From contig JAPJBO010000156.1 in NCBI GenBank assembly GCA_030068145.1, positions 248,001 through 312,000 on the forward strand: 64,000 nucleotides of DNA. Direction: 5' to 3'. The position numbers were made by a program, and so were the translations under genes. The notes under the pieces were generated by a model. It did not search any database, was not told where the DNA came from, and was given only the letters and a program-made list of their open reading frames with translations. How positions within the stretch are numbered: the stretch's first letter is position 1; every line of letters begins with the position of its first letter. This document shows positions 18,736 to 28,389 of the stretch, in pieces. This DNA is from Diplonema papillatum. Taxonomy: Eukaryota; Euglenozoa; Diplonemea; Diplonemida; Diplonemidae.

Positions 18736-19729
18736 AAACGGGTGGAAACCCGCCAAAACCCAAAAGAAAAAGTCTTTATTCCACTGCGGTCCCAATTTCT
18801 TCACTCCGGCCAGGTCACTTTTCTTCACTCCGGACCCACTTTTCTTCACTCCGGATCCACTTTTCTTCACTGCTAATTTTTTGCATACGAGAGTGAACGA
18901 AAAGTGGACAGTGATGAGGAAAAGTCCTTCGATGATGACGTAAAGTAGAAAAGAATGGTGACGAATGCTCAGGACTCGGCTAGGTATCACTTTTTCCGGC
19001 GCTTGACCTGACCTCCAATGGCATCGTTTCCGATCTGGATGACAGCCCCTTCACCAACATTAGAAATGTAAAAGAAGCTTTGTGGGGCACCAGATGCCAC
19101 TGAAGGCCACACCGGGATGCCAGGGGAGGGGGAAACGGGTGGATCAGACAGCGGAACTGCTGTACTTGAGGGCTCTGGGACTTTTGTGGGAGACTTGCCA
19201 GCCAGATCAGCAGCAACTGACTCCAGCATGTTGCGGCTCCGGTCCAGGTATTCCTGTGCTGAAGACAGGGAACTCCAGCCGAAAAACCGCATCAGGTCGG
19301 AAGGCGACCTTCCTTTGTCAGCAAGCAATGTGGTCAAGAACTGCTGCCAGTGCTTGACGATGTCGAAGAGCATGTCGAAGGTGCTCTGGCGCGTTTTCCT
19401 GGCATCTCGATCCCTTCCCGGTACCACGTGTCACTTGAATGTGTGTTACTTTTCTTCACTCCCCGAAAAGTCATTGTCACTGTGGTTTTCTTCACTCCGG
19501 CCGTTTTTGAGGACAAAACGGAGTGACTCAATTGGGACCGCAGTGAAATAAAATAAAGGCAATAAATAGCTATTCTATTTTCGAAAGTGAAAAGAAGAAG
19601 ATTTTTTCCGGCCGCTCAATTTTACATATCTTGAAGAATCTTTCGTAATTATGAATCAAAGTTTGCTAATTTCCCCATTCTGCCATTTAAACATTTCTTT
19701 TGGGTTTTGGCGGGTTTCCACCCGTTTTC
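18736..19729. mobile_element. About 1-kb TIR element with tyrosine-recombinase fragment
   Basis: The left end AAACGGGTGGAAACCCGCCA (18736) has its inverted partner TGGCGGGTTTCCACCCGTTT (to 19729), a near-perfect inverted repeat of about 34 bp. Inside it a second inverted pair occurs: CACTGCGGTCCCAATT at about 18781 and AATTGGGACCGCAGTG at about 19531. Copies of a motif of about 22 bp, CACTTTTCTTCACTCCGG, lie at 18805-18875 and 19447-19500. The interior holds the minus-strand ORF 18987-19427. The element itself appears inserted between the two inverted AT-rich arrays. Confidence 0.6.
18987..19427 (-). CDS. Probable C-terminal piece of a tyrosine recombinase
   Basis: 146 codons. The first part, ending in a motif resembling the C-terminal end of integrase folds (GWSSLSSAQEYLDRS), places a Tyr in the position expected for the nucleophile after a G-x-S-S-x-x-x-x-x-x-Y pattern. 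The R and HxxR residues of the catalytic domain are not present, so it is a fragment or a 3' exon. The tail is Pro/Ser-rich and ends in a basic KRRKK. Crypton-type DNA transposons encode such recombinases; this assignment is an inference from one motif. An unrelated short protein remains possible. Confidence 0.35.
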   Translation of the reverse strand: MVPGRDRDARKTRQSTFDMLFDIVKHWQQFLTTLLADKGRSPSDLMRFFGWSSLSSAQEYLDRSRNMLESVAADLAGKSPTKVPEPSSTAVPLSDPPVSPSPGIPVWPSVASGAPQSFFYISNVGEGAVIQIGNDAIGGQVKRRKK

Positions 19730-20889
19730 TACTGTTTCCCACGGCCTCTACCACGATCATGTCCTACCGTTTTGGAAATGGTTTACCGCAAACCCTTGAA
19801 TTTGCATGCGTGTGTGAATACGGGTTTGCGGGCTAATAGCTTGCTGGTCACGAAATCTTGAGTCCTCCTTGGTTGGACTCAGAGACATGACAGCATGGCC
19901 GACGGGGACGAGTTAAACCCGAAGTGCCCGTCCATCATGGCCACCGCAGCGGCATTCCACAACACAATTTGGGCTCATGAAATGATGAACAGCCTCATCT
20001 ATCAAATTTCCAAATGTGTATCACCGACTGGAGTGAGAGTGCACCTACAGTATGGTTCCCGAGTCTTTCTACCAGAAGCTGTTGCTACAGTGCAGCTGAG
20101 AGCTTAGCTTCGGTGCAGCTGTCTTAGTCTGCCCTAACTTCGTCTGGTGTCAGATCACCACCTGAACTGTCAGTTAGAAAGCATCCACCTGCGTTTTTGC
20201 AAGAAGAAACTACGACGCACACCACCACGCCACAGCACCACGCCTGCAAGCTCATGCTCAGCAGGCAAAAGGGAGATTTGCCCGTACTGTCACAGCGACG
20301 GACAGACTCCGAACAAACCACAATTTACAAGCCTACGACACCACAAACCGTGGTGCAAAACTAAACACCGCAAACCAGGAGCTACGACCAGATAACCAGC
20401 CACGATGCCAGAGCGTATTCAGAGTACCTTAACTGCGGAGGACAACAAGCAGTCGCCACTTACGCAAAAAGAAATATTTTTTTTTTAGCCCTTCACCTTC
20501 TCTTTCTACTACCCGACCCTCCCACCGCACGTCCTCCTCAACCCAAAGGAAGTAAGAACGCATATTACAGACCGATACGAGCTGCATGGCAATCCCTGCT
20601 CAACATGCATGCGCGTGGGGGGCCCAAGACTAAATTCAAAGCGAATTTCTTCTTGGTGTCGGTCGCAACACTTACAAACATGGCTAGCCGTATTTAAGCA
20701 TACCTACTACCCACATACCACCCGCCTCACAGCCTCAATGGTCAACCGGAGACCCTAAAACACCGAACCTCTAAACCACAATAAACGCTAGAAAGCGAAG
20801 TGTCATTATCTTGCTCGAAAATGGACAAAACTACTCACAAAACGTCTTGGCCAGACTACCTGTGCTGTAGTACGACCGCCAGTAGCCCA
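19730..20889. other. Intergenic / degraded element sequence
   Basis: Contains a plus-strand ORF (20147-20395) with a possible zinc-knuckle-like segment (CPYCHSDG, then H-H and W-C further on) and another (19895-20107) with no features. A T-run lies at about 20478. The spacing of Cys and His resembles the finger-like segment at 22134, which suggests remains of the same kind of element. No intact gene. Confidence 0.3.
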
Positions 20890-21045
20890 GTCGCAGGATG
20901 GGAAATTAGCAAACTTAATGGCATAATGGGGAAATTAGCAACTTTAAAAGCAAACTTGGGAAATTAGCAAAAGAAACCCCAGAATGGGGAAATTGGCAGC
21001 TTTAATAGCGTACCGGTAATGTGGAAATTAGCAATAGCATAATGA
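20890..21045. repeat. Right array of the AT-rich repeat (inverted relative to 17.95 kb)
   Basis: Four to five imperfect units with the core TAATGGCATAATGGGGAAATTAGCA, the reverse complement of the array at 17940-18035. An isolated related unit (TTTGCTAATTTCCCCATTCTGCC) lies at 19661-19685. Together the arrays look like long subterminal repeats. Confidence 0.55.
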
Positions 21046-21529
21046 GGAATGTCCCGCAAAAGTCACACGTTTGGCCAACAGGCTCTGAGAACGGGGCTCC
21101 AAAAAGCGCTTCTCGAACAACAGACATCTCGCCTAGCGTTCAATCATCCTATTCTTCGGAACCATCAAGACGAACTTTCTTGACCATCTCCTCCAGAGTT
21201 GCATCGATAGTTCTTTCGGTCTTATCCGCAAAGGTCTGCTGCAAAGAAGAGAGTTCCTCGGTTCTACCGCCATATTTGAACGAGAAACCCTGATCGCATC
21301 GATCGACTGCACGAAGGAGTGGTCGAAAGTCCTGCAGATGCAGGGGTAGAATCAACAACAAGCGCCTTCGGAGAGTTGACGTGTGCGTTGTAGACGAAGG
21401 CTTGACAAATACACTACCTCCAGAAAAACTTGAAAATATTTGAGCGTAGCAAAGTTTTTGGGTTCAGGGCCAGAAGGCTGCTATCTGCACAACTTTCTTT
21501 TTGTATAAGCACCTGCTTTGTAGGAAATA

Positions 21530-22254
21530 CTTGAGGAGGCTGCCGGCTGCAAAACGTCGAAGGAGGTAAATGTGCTGTAGCCCACACGAAACACAGGTAA
21601 AATATGGTTTTAGTGGCGGGCGTAAGCGTTCAACAACAAAGACCCACTTTGTAGTTGTTTTGTTTCTGTCCGGCGTAGACCGGCCTACAACGAGCTACAT
21701 CGAAGGTTTACGGAACGGTGCGTGGGGAGACCACTTCGCCCGTGAAGGCTTCTCCCGCCTGCGAGACACCCAACTCTGTATCTTCCAGATCGCGGAAGCG
21801 GGTGATTACAAGCACAGCGAAGTAGAAAACGGCTCTAACCGCCAATTGCTTGGCCACATTGCCCAATGGCATTTCATACCAGTCCAGGGCAACATGAACG
21901 ATGACACAAAAACTCGGTTTATCACCCGGTCGTCGAACATGGGTCCCGTTCCCATTCCCACTGGGGACGGGTTCTTCAACGAAGTACTCGAAGGCCTATC
22001 GCAGTCGCAACCCGAGTCGCCACCTCGCAGACGCCCACGCATGCCAACAGCCAGTCCAACAGCCAGCGGACACGAAGAAGACACGGTCCGACCAGGATGT
22101 TGATAAGACATCTCAAGGTAACGCTCAGCCACTGGAATGTTCCCACTGTGGGGCAACCGAAAAACTGAGCGGCGGATCTTTCGCCAACGCACGGGGTGTC
22201 GAAATCCACGAGCGCACCTGTGCAAAAAACCCCGCATGCCACCAAAGTACCTAG
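21530..22254 (+). pseudogene. Degraded gene with C2HC-like finger, mobile-element related
   Basis: A plus-strand ORF (to 22103) reads protein-like sequence including EGLRNGAWGDHFAREGF. After a frame change the neighbouring frame continues with ECSHCGATEKLSGG followed by H and C (CxxC-x(16)-H-x(4)-C), a finger seen in many element-encoded proteins. The segment around 21588 (GFSGGRKRSTT) is nearly identical in DNA and protein to one at 29471, so this is a repeated family. A possible donor-like CAG/GTAAAA occurs at 21596. The reading frame is broken; intact function is unlikely. Confidence 0.35.
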
Positions 22255-23583
22255 CCCAGTCCTATCTGGAGCGCTGGCCCGGCGAGCTACGAGGGCACAA
22301 ACCTTTTCCTTTTCCCCGTCTCTTCTCCATTCTTGCATATCAGGCCTGCATGCCCCATCAAAAGCAAACGAAAAGAAAACAAAAGAGCGTTTTACCACCT
22401 TGCGCGGTGTCACGGGATGTTTGGCAGCCGCTACTAAACAGTAGTGCATGCTAATCCATGTGGTTCATGTACTTAAAAGAACTCAATGCCAAACAATCAT
22501 AACGTGGGCGGCGCCGAAGCTTTACCAGCTTCGGCTGACACCATTTGCGCACTTAACCATGGTTAAGAAGACGACTGAAAGCATAGACACAAAGATAGCT
22601 CAAAGCATCTGCAGAATAACAAGAAAAGCCTCTAGGCAAAAACCCATTTTCACATTTCTCCCCCTCTAGCCTCCTTCGAAGTAAGCACAAGGCAGCCCCT
22701 CCCGGTGCCATGGCAGTCTACCTCGAAGTTACTGGCAGCGCAGACTTGTCAAATGCACCATAAGAATAAACTCCGATCGTCAGCAAGCAACGGCTCTACC
22801 AAAACGTACCAATCAACGCAAGTCGCGATTTCTCCTTCCGTTCCTTCCGCAACCAAGCGTCATGAGAGCCCAGGCCAGGGAGGGACGGCATAGGTGGGCG
22901 AGTCGCGACTCCCCAGACTCGCCCCAGACTCGCCCTGGGGCCCTCGAGTGCCAAACTCTGCCGTATTGGATGTTTTCTCTGTGAACGCCTCTCGTCGTAG
23001 CCCCCCCAGCCACTAGAGAATGACCGGCTAGTCGAGACTCATCGACACGCTGCTAGAATGGGGATGCAACATATTCTCAGAAACACATGACCATTTTTTG
23101 CTGCTTCACCTTCATGTGTGCTTTTTGCGACGAAGCAATGAACACTGAGCTTCTCTTTTGCACGCCAACAGAAGCGCCCTCGTTGTATCTAGATGTATTT
23201 TTAGTTTCAGAATTCGACGTCTCTGGGCCTGCAATCGCTCAGCCAGATGAAGGTATTGAAGTTGCCCCCACATACCCTTTGCCGAAGATGCCGTGGACCA
23301 CCTTATCTTGAACGATCCGATCAAACGCAAGCAGTCTCGCAATCTAAGCTTGAACGATTCATTCAAATGGGCTCAGATGTCTCAAACACAAAGCAGAGAA
23401 GGAGCAATGGTTGAGAATCTGACGCTTCTCCACCTCTTCCCACTCATCCGTTTTAGGGACCTTTTTTTCCACCCCCCTTTCAAAGCTTTTGCATCTTCAT
23501 CGCTGCGATAGCCCCGGGGGTTCTTTGGCCGTAGCAGGGGGATCCCGCCGAGTGGCTCAGCTTTTATCCTAGCGAGGATAAAC
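22255..23583. other. Intergenic region, no supported gene
   Basis: Only short ORFs without features. A GC-rich patch at 22897-22946 repeats GACTCGCCC three times. Minus-strand ORF 21976-22449 overlaps the broken finger gene and is treated as a shadow. Nothing else is seen. Confidence 0.35.
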
Positions 23584-24044
23584 ATGCCGGATGCAGAAGA
23601 GGATCTTATCGCCGAAAATCGAAAGACGCACGCTTTAGTATGTATTTTGCACGATAGACGCGCATAGTCCGGAGGTAAAATCCTACCTGTCTCACGGCGG
23701 TATAAACCCAGCGCATGTTCCCTGTTAGTGGTAAACAATCCAACCCGTGAACAACCGAACCATAGATAATTATTGTGTTGCAGAATGCGGAAACCATCTG
23801 GTTCCAGTCTTTGCACACCACTACCGAGCTACTCCTCCTCCATTTCATGCAACGCAACGAACGCATCGCAGACGTCGGATCTTTTCCTGAAGTTGGGCTT
23901 ATCGTACAAGTTCACTTCGACTCTGTGGGCAAAAGAAAGCCGAAGTCCGTGTATTCAATTCCTATTTTCGAAACCGACGAAGGAGAAGCCCGTTCCCGAG
24001 GTTGTTGTCTCAGCCGAGGTTCGACCATTGAGCAGCGAGAATGA
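23584..24044 (+). CDS. Small two-exon gene, unknown function
   Basis: Exon 1 is 23584-23637 (MPDAEEDLIAENRKTHAL) and ends at a GTATGT donor. The intron 23638-23783 ends TTATTGTGTTGCAG. Exon 2 is 23784-24044 and continues in phase with NAETIWFQSLHTTTELLLLH to a TGA, giving 104 residues. The composition is mixed and globular: an amphipathic helix (TTTELLLLHFMQRNERI), then a beta-rich part (GLIVQVHFDSVGKRKPKSV). Phase 0 on both sides and strong splice sites support it. No family is recognised. The last 15 residues are less protein-like, so a further intron and a downstream exon (see 24961) cannot be excluded. Confidence 0.55.
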
Positions 24045-24960
24045 CGGTCTCCATAGGTATGCTTTGCCACCTGTCTCTCATCAGCCATGTCATGCTCGAT
24101 TCTGAGAGCACCTCTTGTGCTCCGGAGTTTCAGACAGCGAGGAAACTGCGGGAGAGGTGCAACGGATGCGCGTGGTGACTTCACCAAACAGGGGAAGACT
24201 CGAAGATCAAGGAAACGGTTACGGCCGACGACGGACGGAAGCCAACGGAGTACGATGGTACTTGTATTCTCGGTAGCACAAGCACGCGAGACGTGGGTCT
24301 GTGTAGAGAAGGACCCGTATGCTGCGATCGTCTTTGCCGGCGTACGGCACGCGCCACTCAGCCCCGGCTGCGAACGAATGCTCGCGGCCATTCAGAAACC
24401 TTCCCAGGGCGGAGGGCTATCGGCGGTTAGGTACCGAAGCTCGCTCGAGTTGCCGATAAACCCCCCGTCAATACCACCCACCGGCCGGGTGATTTTGCTC
24501 GTAGTGTTTGCTTCAAGCACGACAGTCGGGGGGCTCCTTACTATGGGAACAACACGGCCCCCCGCGTGTGCGCGTGGTTTTTTTACCCAGGGTCACTGCC
24601 GAAGCAGCCGCATCTCGTCCGGAGGCGTCGCCCAACCTGTCATGTAGCTATAAATTCCATGACAGTTCGGCGGTGACGAGACGAGAGCACCGAGTTTTAC
24701 CGGGCTTAAATCGCTTCCCAGCACTCCAGTGCGCTACGGATTCGCCCCCTTGATCAGACGCTGTGGTTGTTGACTCCCGTAGCGTCCCACCTTGCTCGCT
24801 TGTGGTCAGATGGCGCCACTTTGACCAGCAGGGGCGACACCAAATTACGATGCTGCCAGCTCTTGCCAACGTGTGTGTTATTCAGCTGCAACTCAAATTT
24901 CGCTCGTGGCACCGATTTTGTAGGTTGGGTCCATCAGTAGACACCACTTCCCTTCGCAGG
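24045..24960. other. Intergenic or intronic region without a supported gene
   Basis: A 186-codon plus-strand ORF (24087-24647) and a 159-codon minus-strand ORF (23912-24391) overlap and neither has a recognisable feature. The stretch may be intron or spacer between the small gene at 23584 and the exon-like ORF end at 24961. Confidence 0.3.
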
Positions 24961-25107
24961 TACTCGGTTATTGTAGAAGGACAGCGTCTTTCGCGAATGA
25001 TTGCCCTCGACCCAAACAACATTACCGGCAACGAGTTGAATGAGATGCTGATCAACAAGGTGTACGACCAGAAGGTGGCCATCATGCAACGCGGCCTTCC
25101 GACATAG
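24961..25107 (+). CDS. Probable terminal exon of an unidentified gene
   Basis: An acceptor CCCTTCGCAG precedes a 49-codon stretch with a clearly protein-like, soluble composition (VIVEGQRLSRMIALDPNN, then NELNEMLINKVYDQKV) ending at TAG 25105-25107. The open frame extends upstream to 24763 but its composition is worse there, as expected for intron read-through. The exon needs a preceding exon ending in phase 2; none could be joined in phase to the gene at 23584. The family is unknown. Confidence 0.35.
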   Translation, partial: YSVIVEGQRLSRMIALDPNNITGNELNEMLINKVYDQKVAIMQRGLPT

Positions 25108-25529
25108 GTTTGCGCACGAATTTGAAAGGCCGCGGTCCAGTTTTGTTCGCTCTTCCTTGGACTTGTTCCTAACAGAGCAAGGTCGTGCTCTGTACTGCAC
25201 ATGCATTTACAGCACGAGTTGTTGCGCGTACAGCAGAACGCGCTCGCTAGTGGAGGGATGTAAAGATTGTTTCCATAGTCCTTCTTTCTCCTTGCTTTGT
25301 GGATAGGTTGTCTCCGCATTCATTCTTAAGCCTCGTGCTTCAGCGCACCCTGGAACACCATTGTGTCTCCGTACAATTGTTAACACACTTGTGTTCAAGT
25401 TTGATGTTGACGGGTGCTTGTTTGTTCGTCGGGTTAACAACGCTGTCTGTCACGGCTCAGAGGGAAACTATGCAGACAAGCTCACAAACACCGCTTGATC
25501 AATGTGCGCTAGGTACAGACCGGCACCCA
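25108..25529. other. Intergenic region
   Basis: About 420 bases with no gene and no clear repeat; short ORFs only. It borders the first copy of the tRNA-headed minisatellite element. Confidence 0.35.
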
Positions 25530-26228
25530 GGGCAACAGTCAAAGTTCGGGTAACTGTAAAGTTCGGGCGATGCTAAGTTTTGGTGAAGCAAAGTTCGGGC
25601 GATGCTAAGTTCGGGTGATGCTCAGTTCCGGAGATGCCAAGTTCAGCGTGTGGTAGTCAATGTGGTAGAAGGTTCGGCCAGTACCCAGGGGGGAGACCCC
25701 CCCGACTCCGTTTTCCCTAACAGACCAAAAGTCCCTCCCCGGTGTCAAAATTCCGGGCTTGTTTTGGCAGGGTTCGAACCCGGGCCTCAGGCCTGAAGGG
25801 CGACTTCTACAAATTTCGCCAATTTTGGACTTCAACTATTTGACGCCCTTCTCGGGCCTTCGCTTTGTTTTGCTTTTTTTTGCTTTGTTACGTCGGAACG
25901 TACTCTGCTCCTCAGGGGTTCCTCGTGCGCCTATTTTCGCATTTGAATCGAAGGTGGGTCACATGCACCTCGTCTGTCTGCTCTGCAGCGGCGTGGATGT
26001 CAAGATGTGGGCTTGGGTATCTTGCTGGAGTCCTTATTCCTCTTCTCTGCTTCACCCCAGTGTGTCCACACGGCTCGCTTTTGGGGGGTGTCGCTAAAGG
26101 CCGGGAAAAAAAAGCTAGCACCGGTGGACCGCAAAATTTTCTTATCTCCAAATAATACACTTTTCACTACACAAAACTGGCGCGAGTAGAGGCTATTCAA
26201 ATTGCATATTCGGAGGCCTGTAGTCTCG
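25530..26228 (-). mobile_element. tRNA-headed minisatellite element, degraded copy
   Basis: Begins with repeats of the AAGTTCGGG-type unit (25530-25650). It continues through a G/C-run segment (GGGGGAGACCCCCCCGACTC) and a partial tRNA-like stretch (GGTTCGAACCCGGGCCT near 25773), and ends with a degenerate version of the terminal TAGTCTCG motif at about 26221-26228. The order of parts is the same as in the better preserved neighbour 26279-27249. The two lie head to tail with a spacer of about 50 bp. Confidence 0.55.
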
Positions 26229-26278
26229 AATGAAAAGAAGAAACAAAGTACGTGCGCTCGGCTAAAGCCGGCGCGTGG

Positions 26279-27249
26279 CGAGACTGGAGGCAGCAGTTAA
26301 AGTTCGGGGAACAGTAAAGTTCGGGCGAAGCTAAATTCGGGCAATGCTGGTGAAGCTAAGTTCGAGTGATGCTAAGTTCGGGTGCTAAGCGCTCAGGCTG
26401 CGCTGGTACTAAAAATAAGTTCGGGCACGAAGCGAAGTTCGGCCAGGGTGGTAAAGTCCGGGTGAAGCCAAGGTCGGTGCTCGTGCCCGGGGGGGGACAC
26501 CCCCCCCGGACCCCCCCCGACCCACCGAGTGCGGGAAAAGTTTGGCGCTGGTACCCGGGTGGGCGCCCCCCCCGCCGCCCCCCGGCGAAGCAAAAGTTCG
26601 GGCGCAGCTAAGTTCTGGTGAAGCTCAGTTCGGACGATAATAAGTTCGAGTGATGCTAACTTCGGGCGAAGCAAAGTTCGGGCGCAGCTGTGTTCGGGAA
26701 GCAAATATCGGGTGAAGCTAAGTTCTGGTGAAGCAAAGTTCGGGCGCAGCTGAGTTCGGGGGAAGCAAAGTTCGGGCGAAGTAAAGTTCCAGTGAACCAA
26801 AGTTCGGGCGCAGCTGAGTTCGGGTGAAGCAAATCAAAGTGCGGGCGAAGCAAAGTTCGGGTTCTGGTGATGCTGAGTTCAGCGTGTGGTAGCAAATACC
26901 CGGGGGGGGGAGACCCCCCGACTCCGTTTCCCGTGGTGCCCAACGCGAGATACTGAGAAACTCCGCGAAAAACGCAAATATCGGGCACATTGGACCCCGA
27001 AACGCAACAAACCTCGAAAACAATGTTCGACCGAAAAAGTGTGATGGGCGGGGTTCGAACCCGGGCCTACCGGCCTGAAGGCCGACGCCCGCTCACTCTG
27101 CCATCCCCTTGCCTTTTGGCAGGGAAAGAAAAAGCTATCTCTGCACTAGTATCTAGTCCAAAAACAATACACTTTTCGCAACTTAGAAAAGCCGGGTTGG
27201 CTCGAATAGAGGCTATTCACGTTGCATGTTCATAGGACCTCCAGTCTCG
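26279..27249 (-). mobile_element. tRNA-headed minisatellite element, best copy
   Basis: Flanked by 12-bp inverted ends: CGAGACTGGAGG at 26279 and CCTCCAGTCTCG at 27238-27249. Near the left end are many imperfect copies of a 15-17 bp unit (AAGTTCGGGCGAAGCA; 26296-26470 and 26594-26885) interrupted by C/G-runs. A unique part (26900-27040), a tRNA-like segment on the minus strand (A-box-like TGGCAGAGTGAGCGG, B-box GGTTCGAACCC, about 27042-27106) and an AT-richer tail follow. Copies occur at 25530-26228, 43625-44164 (opposite strand) and partly 38345-38790. There is no protein. It combines SINE-like internal promoter boxes with short terminal inverted repeats. Confidence 0.65.
27042..27106 (-). 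ncRNA. tRNA-like head of the element (not a functional tRNA)
   Basis: On the minus strand the segment reads TGGCAGAGTGAGCGGGCG, then a GGCCTTCAGGCC hairpin, then GGTTCGAACCCCGCCC. These fit RNA polymerase III A and B boxes and a T-arm, but the outer acceptor arms do not pair. It is therefore a tRNA-derived promoter module of a repeat, not a working tRNA. The plus-strand copy at 43767-43819 is followed by a TTTTT tract. Confidence 0.5.
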
Positions 27250-27316
27250 AATAACGCGAGAAACCTGTCACGAACAGAGGTCTCTTCCCCTCCTGTAAAG
27301 AATACACGAATCGAAA

Positions 27317-27868
27317 ATGGCATCAGATGCGCCGGAGGGATATCTGTGGTTCTACCGACAGCACGACGCGTACGGCTGCTTCAGTAATTTTTCTATGCAT
27401 CACTTTTTCGCAGACGGTCGAAAGTGGACAACGTCAGAGCACTACTTCCAGGCCATGAAGTTCGTAGACTGCCCAAGGAATTTCAGGGACGTCGCTGGCA
27501 TGCGAACTCCCGGTCAGGCTGCGTCTGCTGGCAGGGATCGGAAGCGTCCGCTGAGATCCGACTGGGAGAGAGTGAAAGAGGATGTCATGTACGCTGCTCT
27601 GCGGGCTAAATTTACGCAGAATAAGGACTGCTACGAGGAGCTCATGCAGACGCGCGGCTTAACTCTCGTGGAGCATACAGCTAATGACTCGTACTGGGGC
27701 GACGGTGGGGACCCGCACTGGACTCTCACGGGGGCAGCCGCTGGCGAGTGCCTTGGTAAAAACAGACTAGGAACGCTGCTGACCAAACTGCGCATTGAGT
27801 TTGAAGCTGACGCCGCTTCAAGTGGAGCGATACCTTCTTCGTCGCCGACTTCATCAACCTCCCTGTGA
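27317..27868 (+). CDS. NADAR-domain protein (YbiA/DUF1768 family)
   Basis: 183 residues with an ATG at 27317. The family signature is complete: WFYRQHDAYGCFSNFS (F-x-N-F), then WTTSEHYFQAMKF, an R-D-W segment with an alpha helix ending in ALRAKF, and the C-terminal DSYWGDGGDPHW and GKNRLGTLLTKLR motifs. NADAR proteins are N-glycosidases that act on ADP-ribose or riboflavin-pathway intermediates; in bacteria they often neighbour NAD or ADP-ribosylation genes. The usual domain length is about 150 residues, so this is essentially domain only with a short Ser-rich tail. It is intronless and flanked by repeats. Its cellular role here is not evident. Confidence 0.9.
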   Translation: MASDAPEGYLWFYRQHDAYGCFSNFSMHHFFADGRKWTTSEHYFQAMKFVDCPRNFRDVAGMRTPGQAASAGRDRKRPLRSDWERVKEDVMYAALRAKFTQNKDCYEELMQTRGLTLVEHTANDSYWGDGGDPHWTLTGAAAGECLGKNRLGTLLTKLRIEFEADAASSGAIPSSSPTSSTSL

Positions 27869-28389
27869 CCCTGTTCCAGCTAGTCCACAGGCTGAGTTCG
27901 ATTATATAGTCCATGTTTCCAGTTCACACTCTGGCACCAAGATCTGTCTCCCTGCAGTTTCCCCAAACCCGCAACAAACAAGAAATATCGGATTTTTCTG
28001 AGGAACAAGAATCTATCCCATTTGTCTTGCTCCTCCTACCTCTCTAGTCGCTTGTCTTGCCTCGTGTCGTATCTTGTCCGTTCTGCTGGTAGTACAGATG
28101 CAAGTCGCAGTGGCTCAGACCATCTCGGTTACGACCCAGATGTGAATACAGTGGAACCTTGCTAAATACAGACAGGGTACGGCGGGGTGTACAGGGCAGG
28201 AAGTATTTACGAGCTCATGTCCAATAGCGCGCTCGTGCACCCAGGAGCATTCAGTTTGGTATGACATGTCTCTCTCCGAGAATTAAATCAGCTACAAAGC
28301 CTCTGGGCCGTCAGAACCGGTCCTACGGCCCTGAAAATGCCGCAGCATTATCTTCGTCTGCAAAACCAGAAAGTATGAAGTAGATCCCG
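27869..28389. other. Intergenic region with a transposon-end-like motif
   Basis: No gene. At 28151 the sequence CAGTGGAACCTTGCTAAATA resembles the terminal inverted repeats of pogo/Tigger-type elements, but no inverted partner is visible nearby. The rest is unremarkable. Confidence 0.3.

Noticed and set aside
24087-24647. 186-codon plus-strand ORF
   Set aside because: No recognisable features; an opposite-strand ORF of similar length overlaps it.
26290-26890. CRISPR-like spacing of the AAGTTCGGG units
   Set aside because: Units are contiguous and imperfect with no unique spacers, in a eukaryotic genome.
27042-27106. Functional tRNA gene
   Set aside because: A and B boxes are present but the acceptor stem does not pair and the segment recurs inside a dispersed repeat.
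28151-28175. pogo/Tigger-type transposon
   Set aside because: A single TIR-like 20-mer without an inverted partner or transposase.
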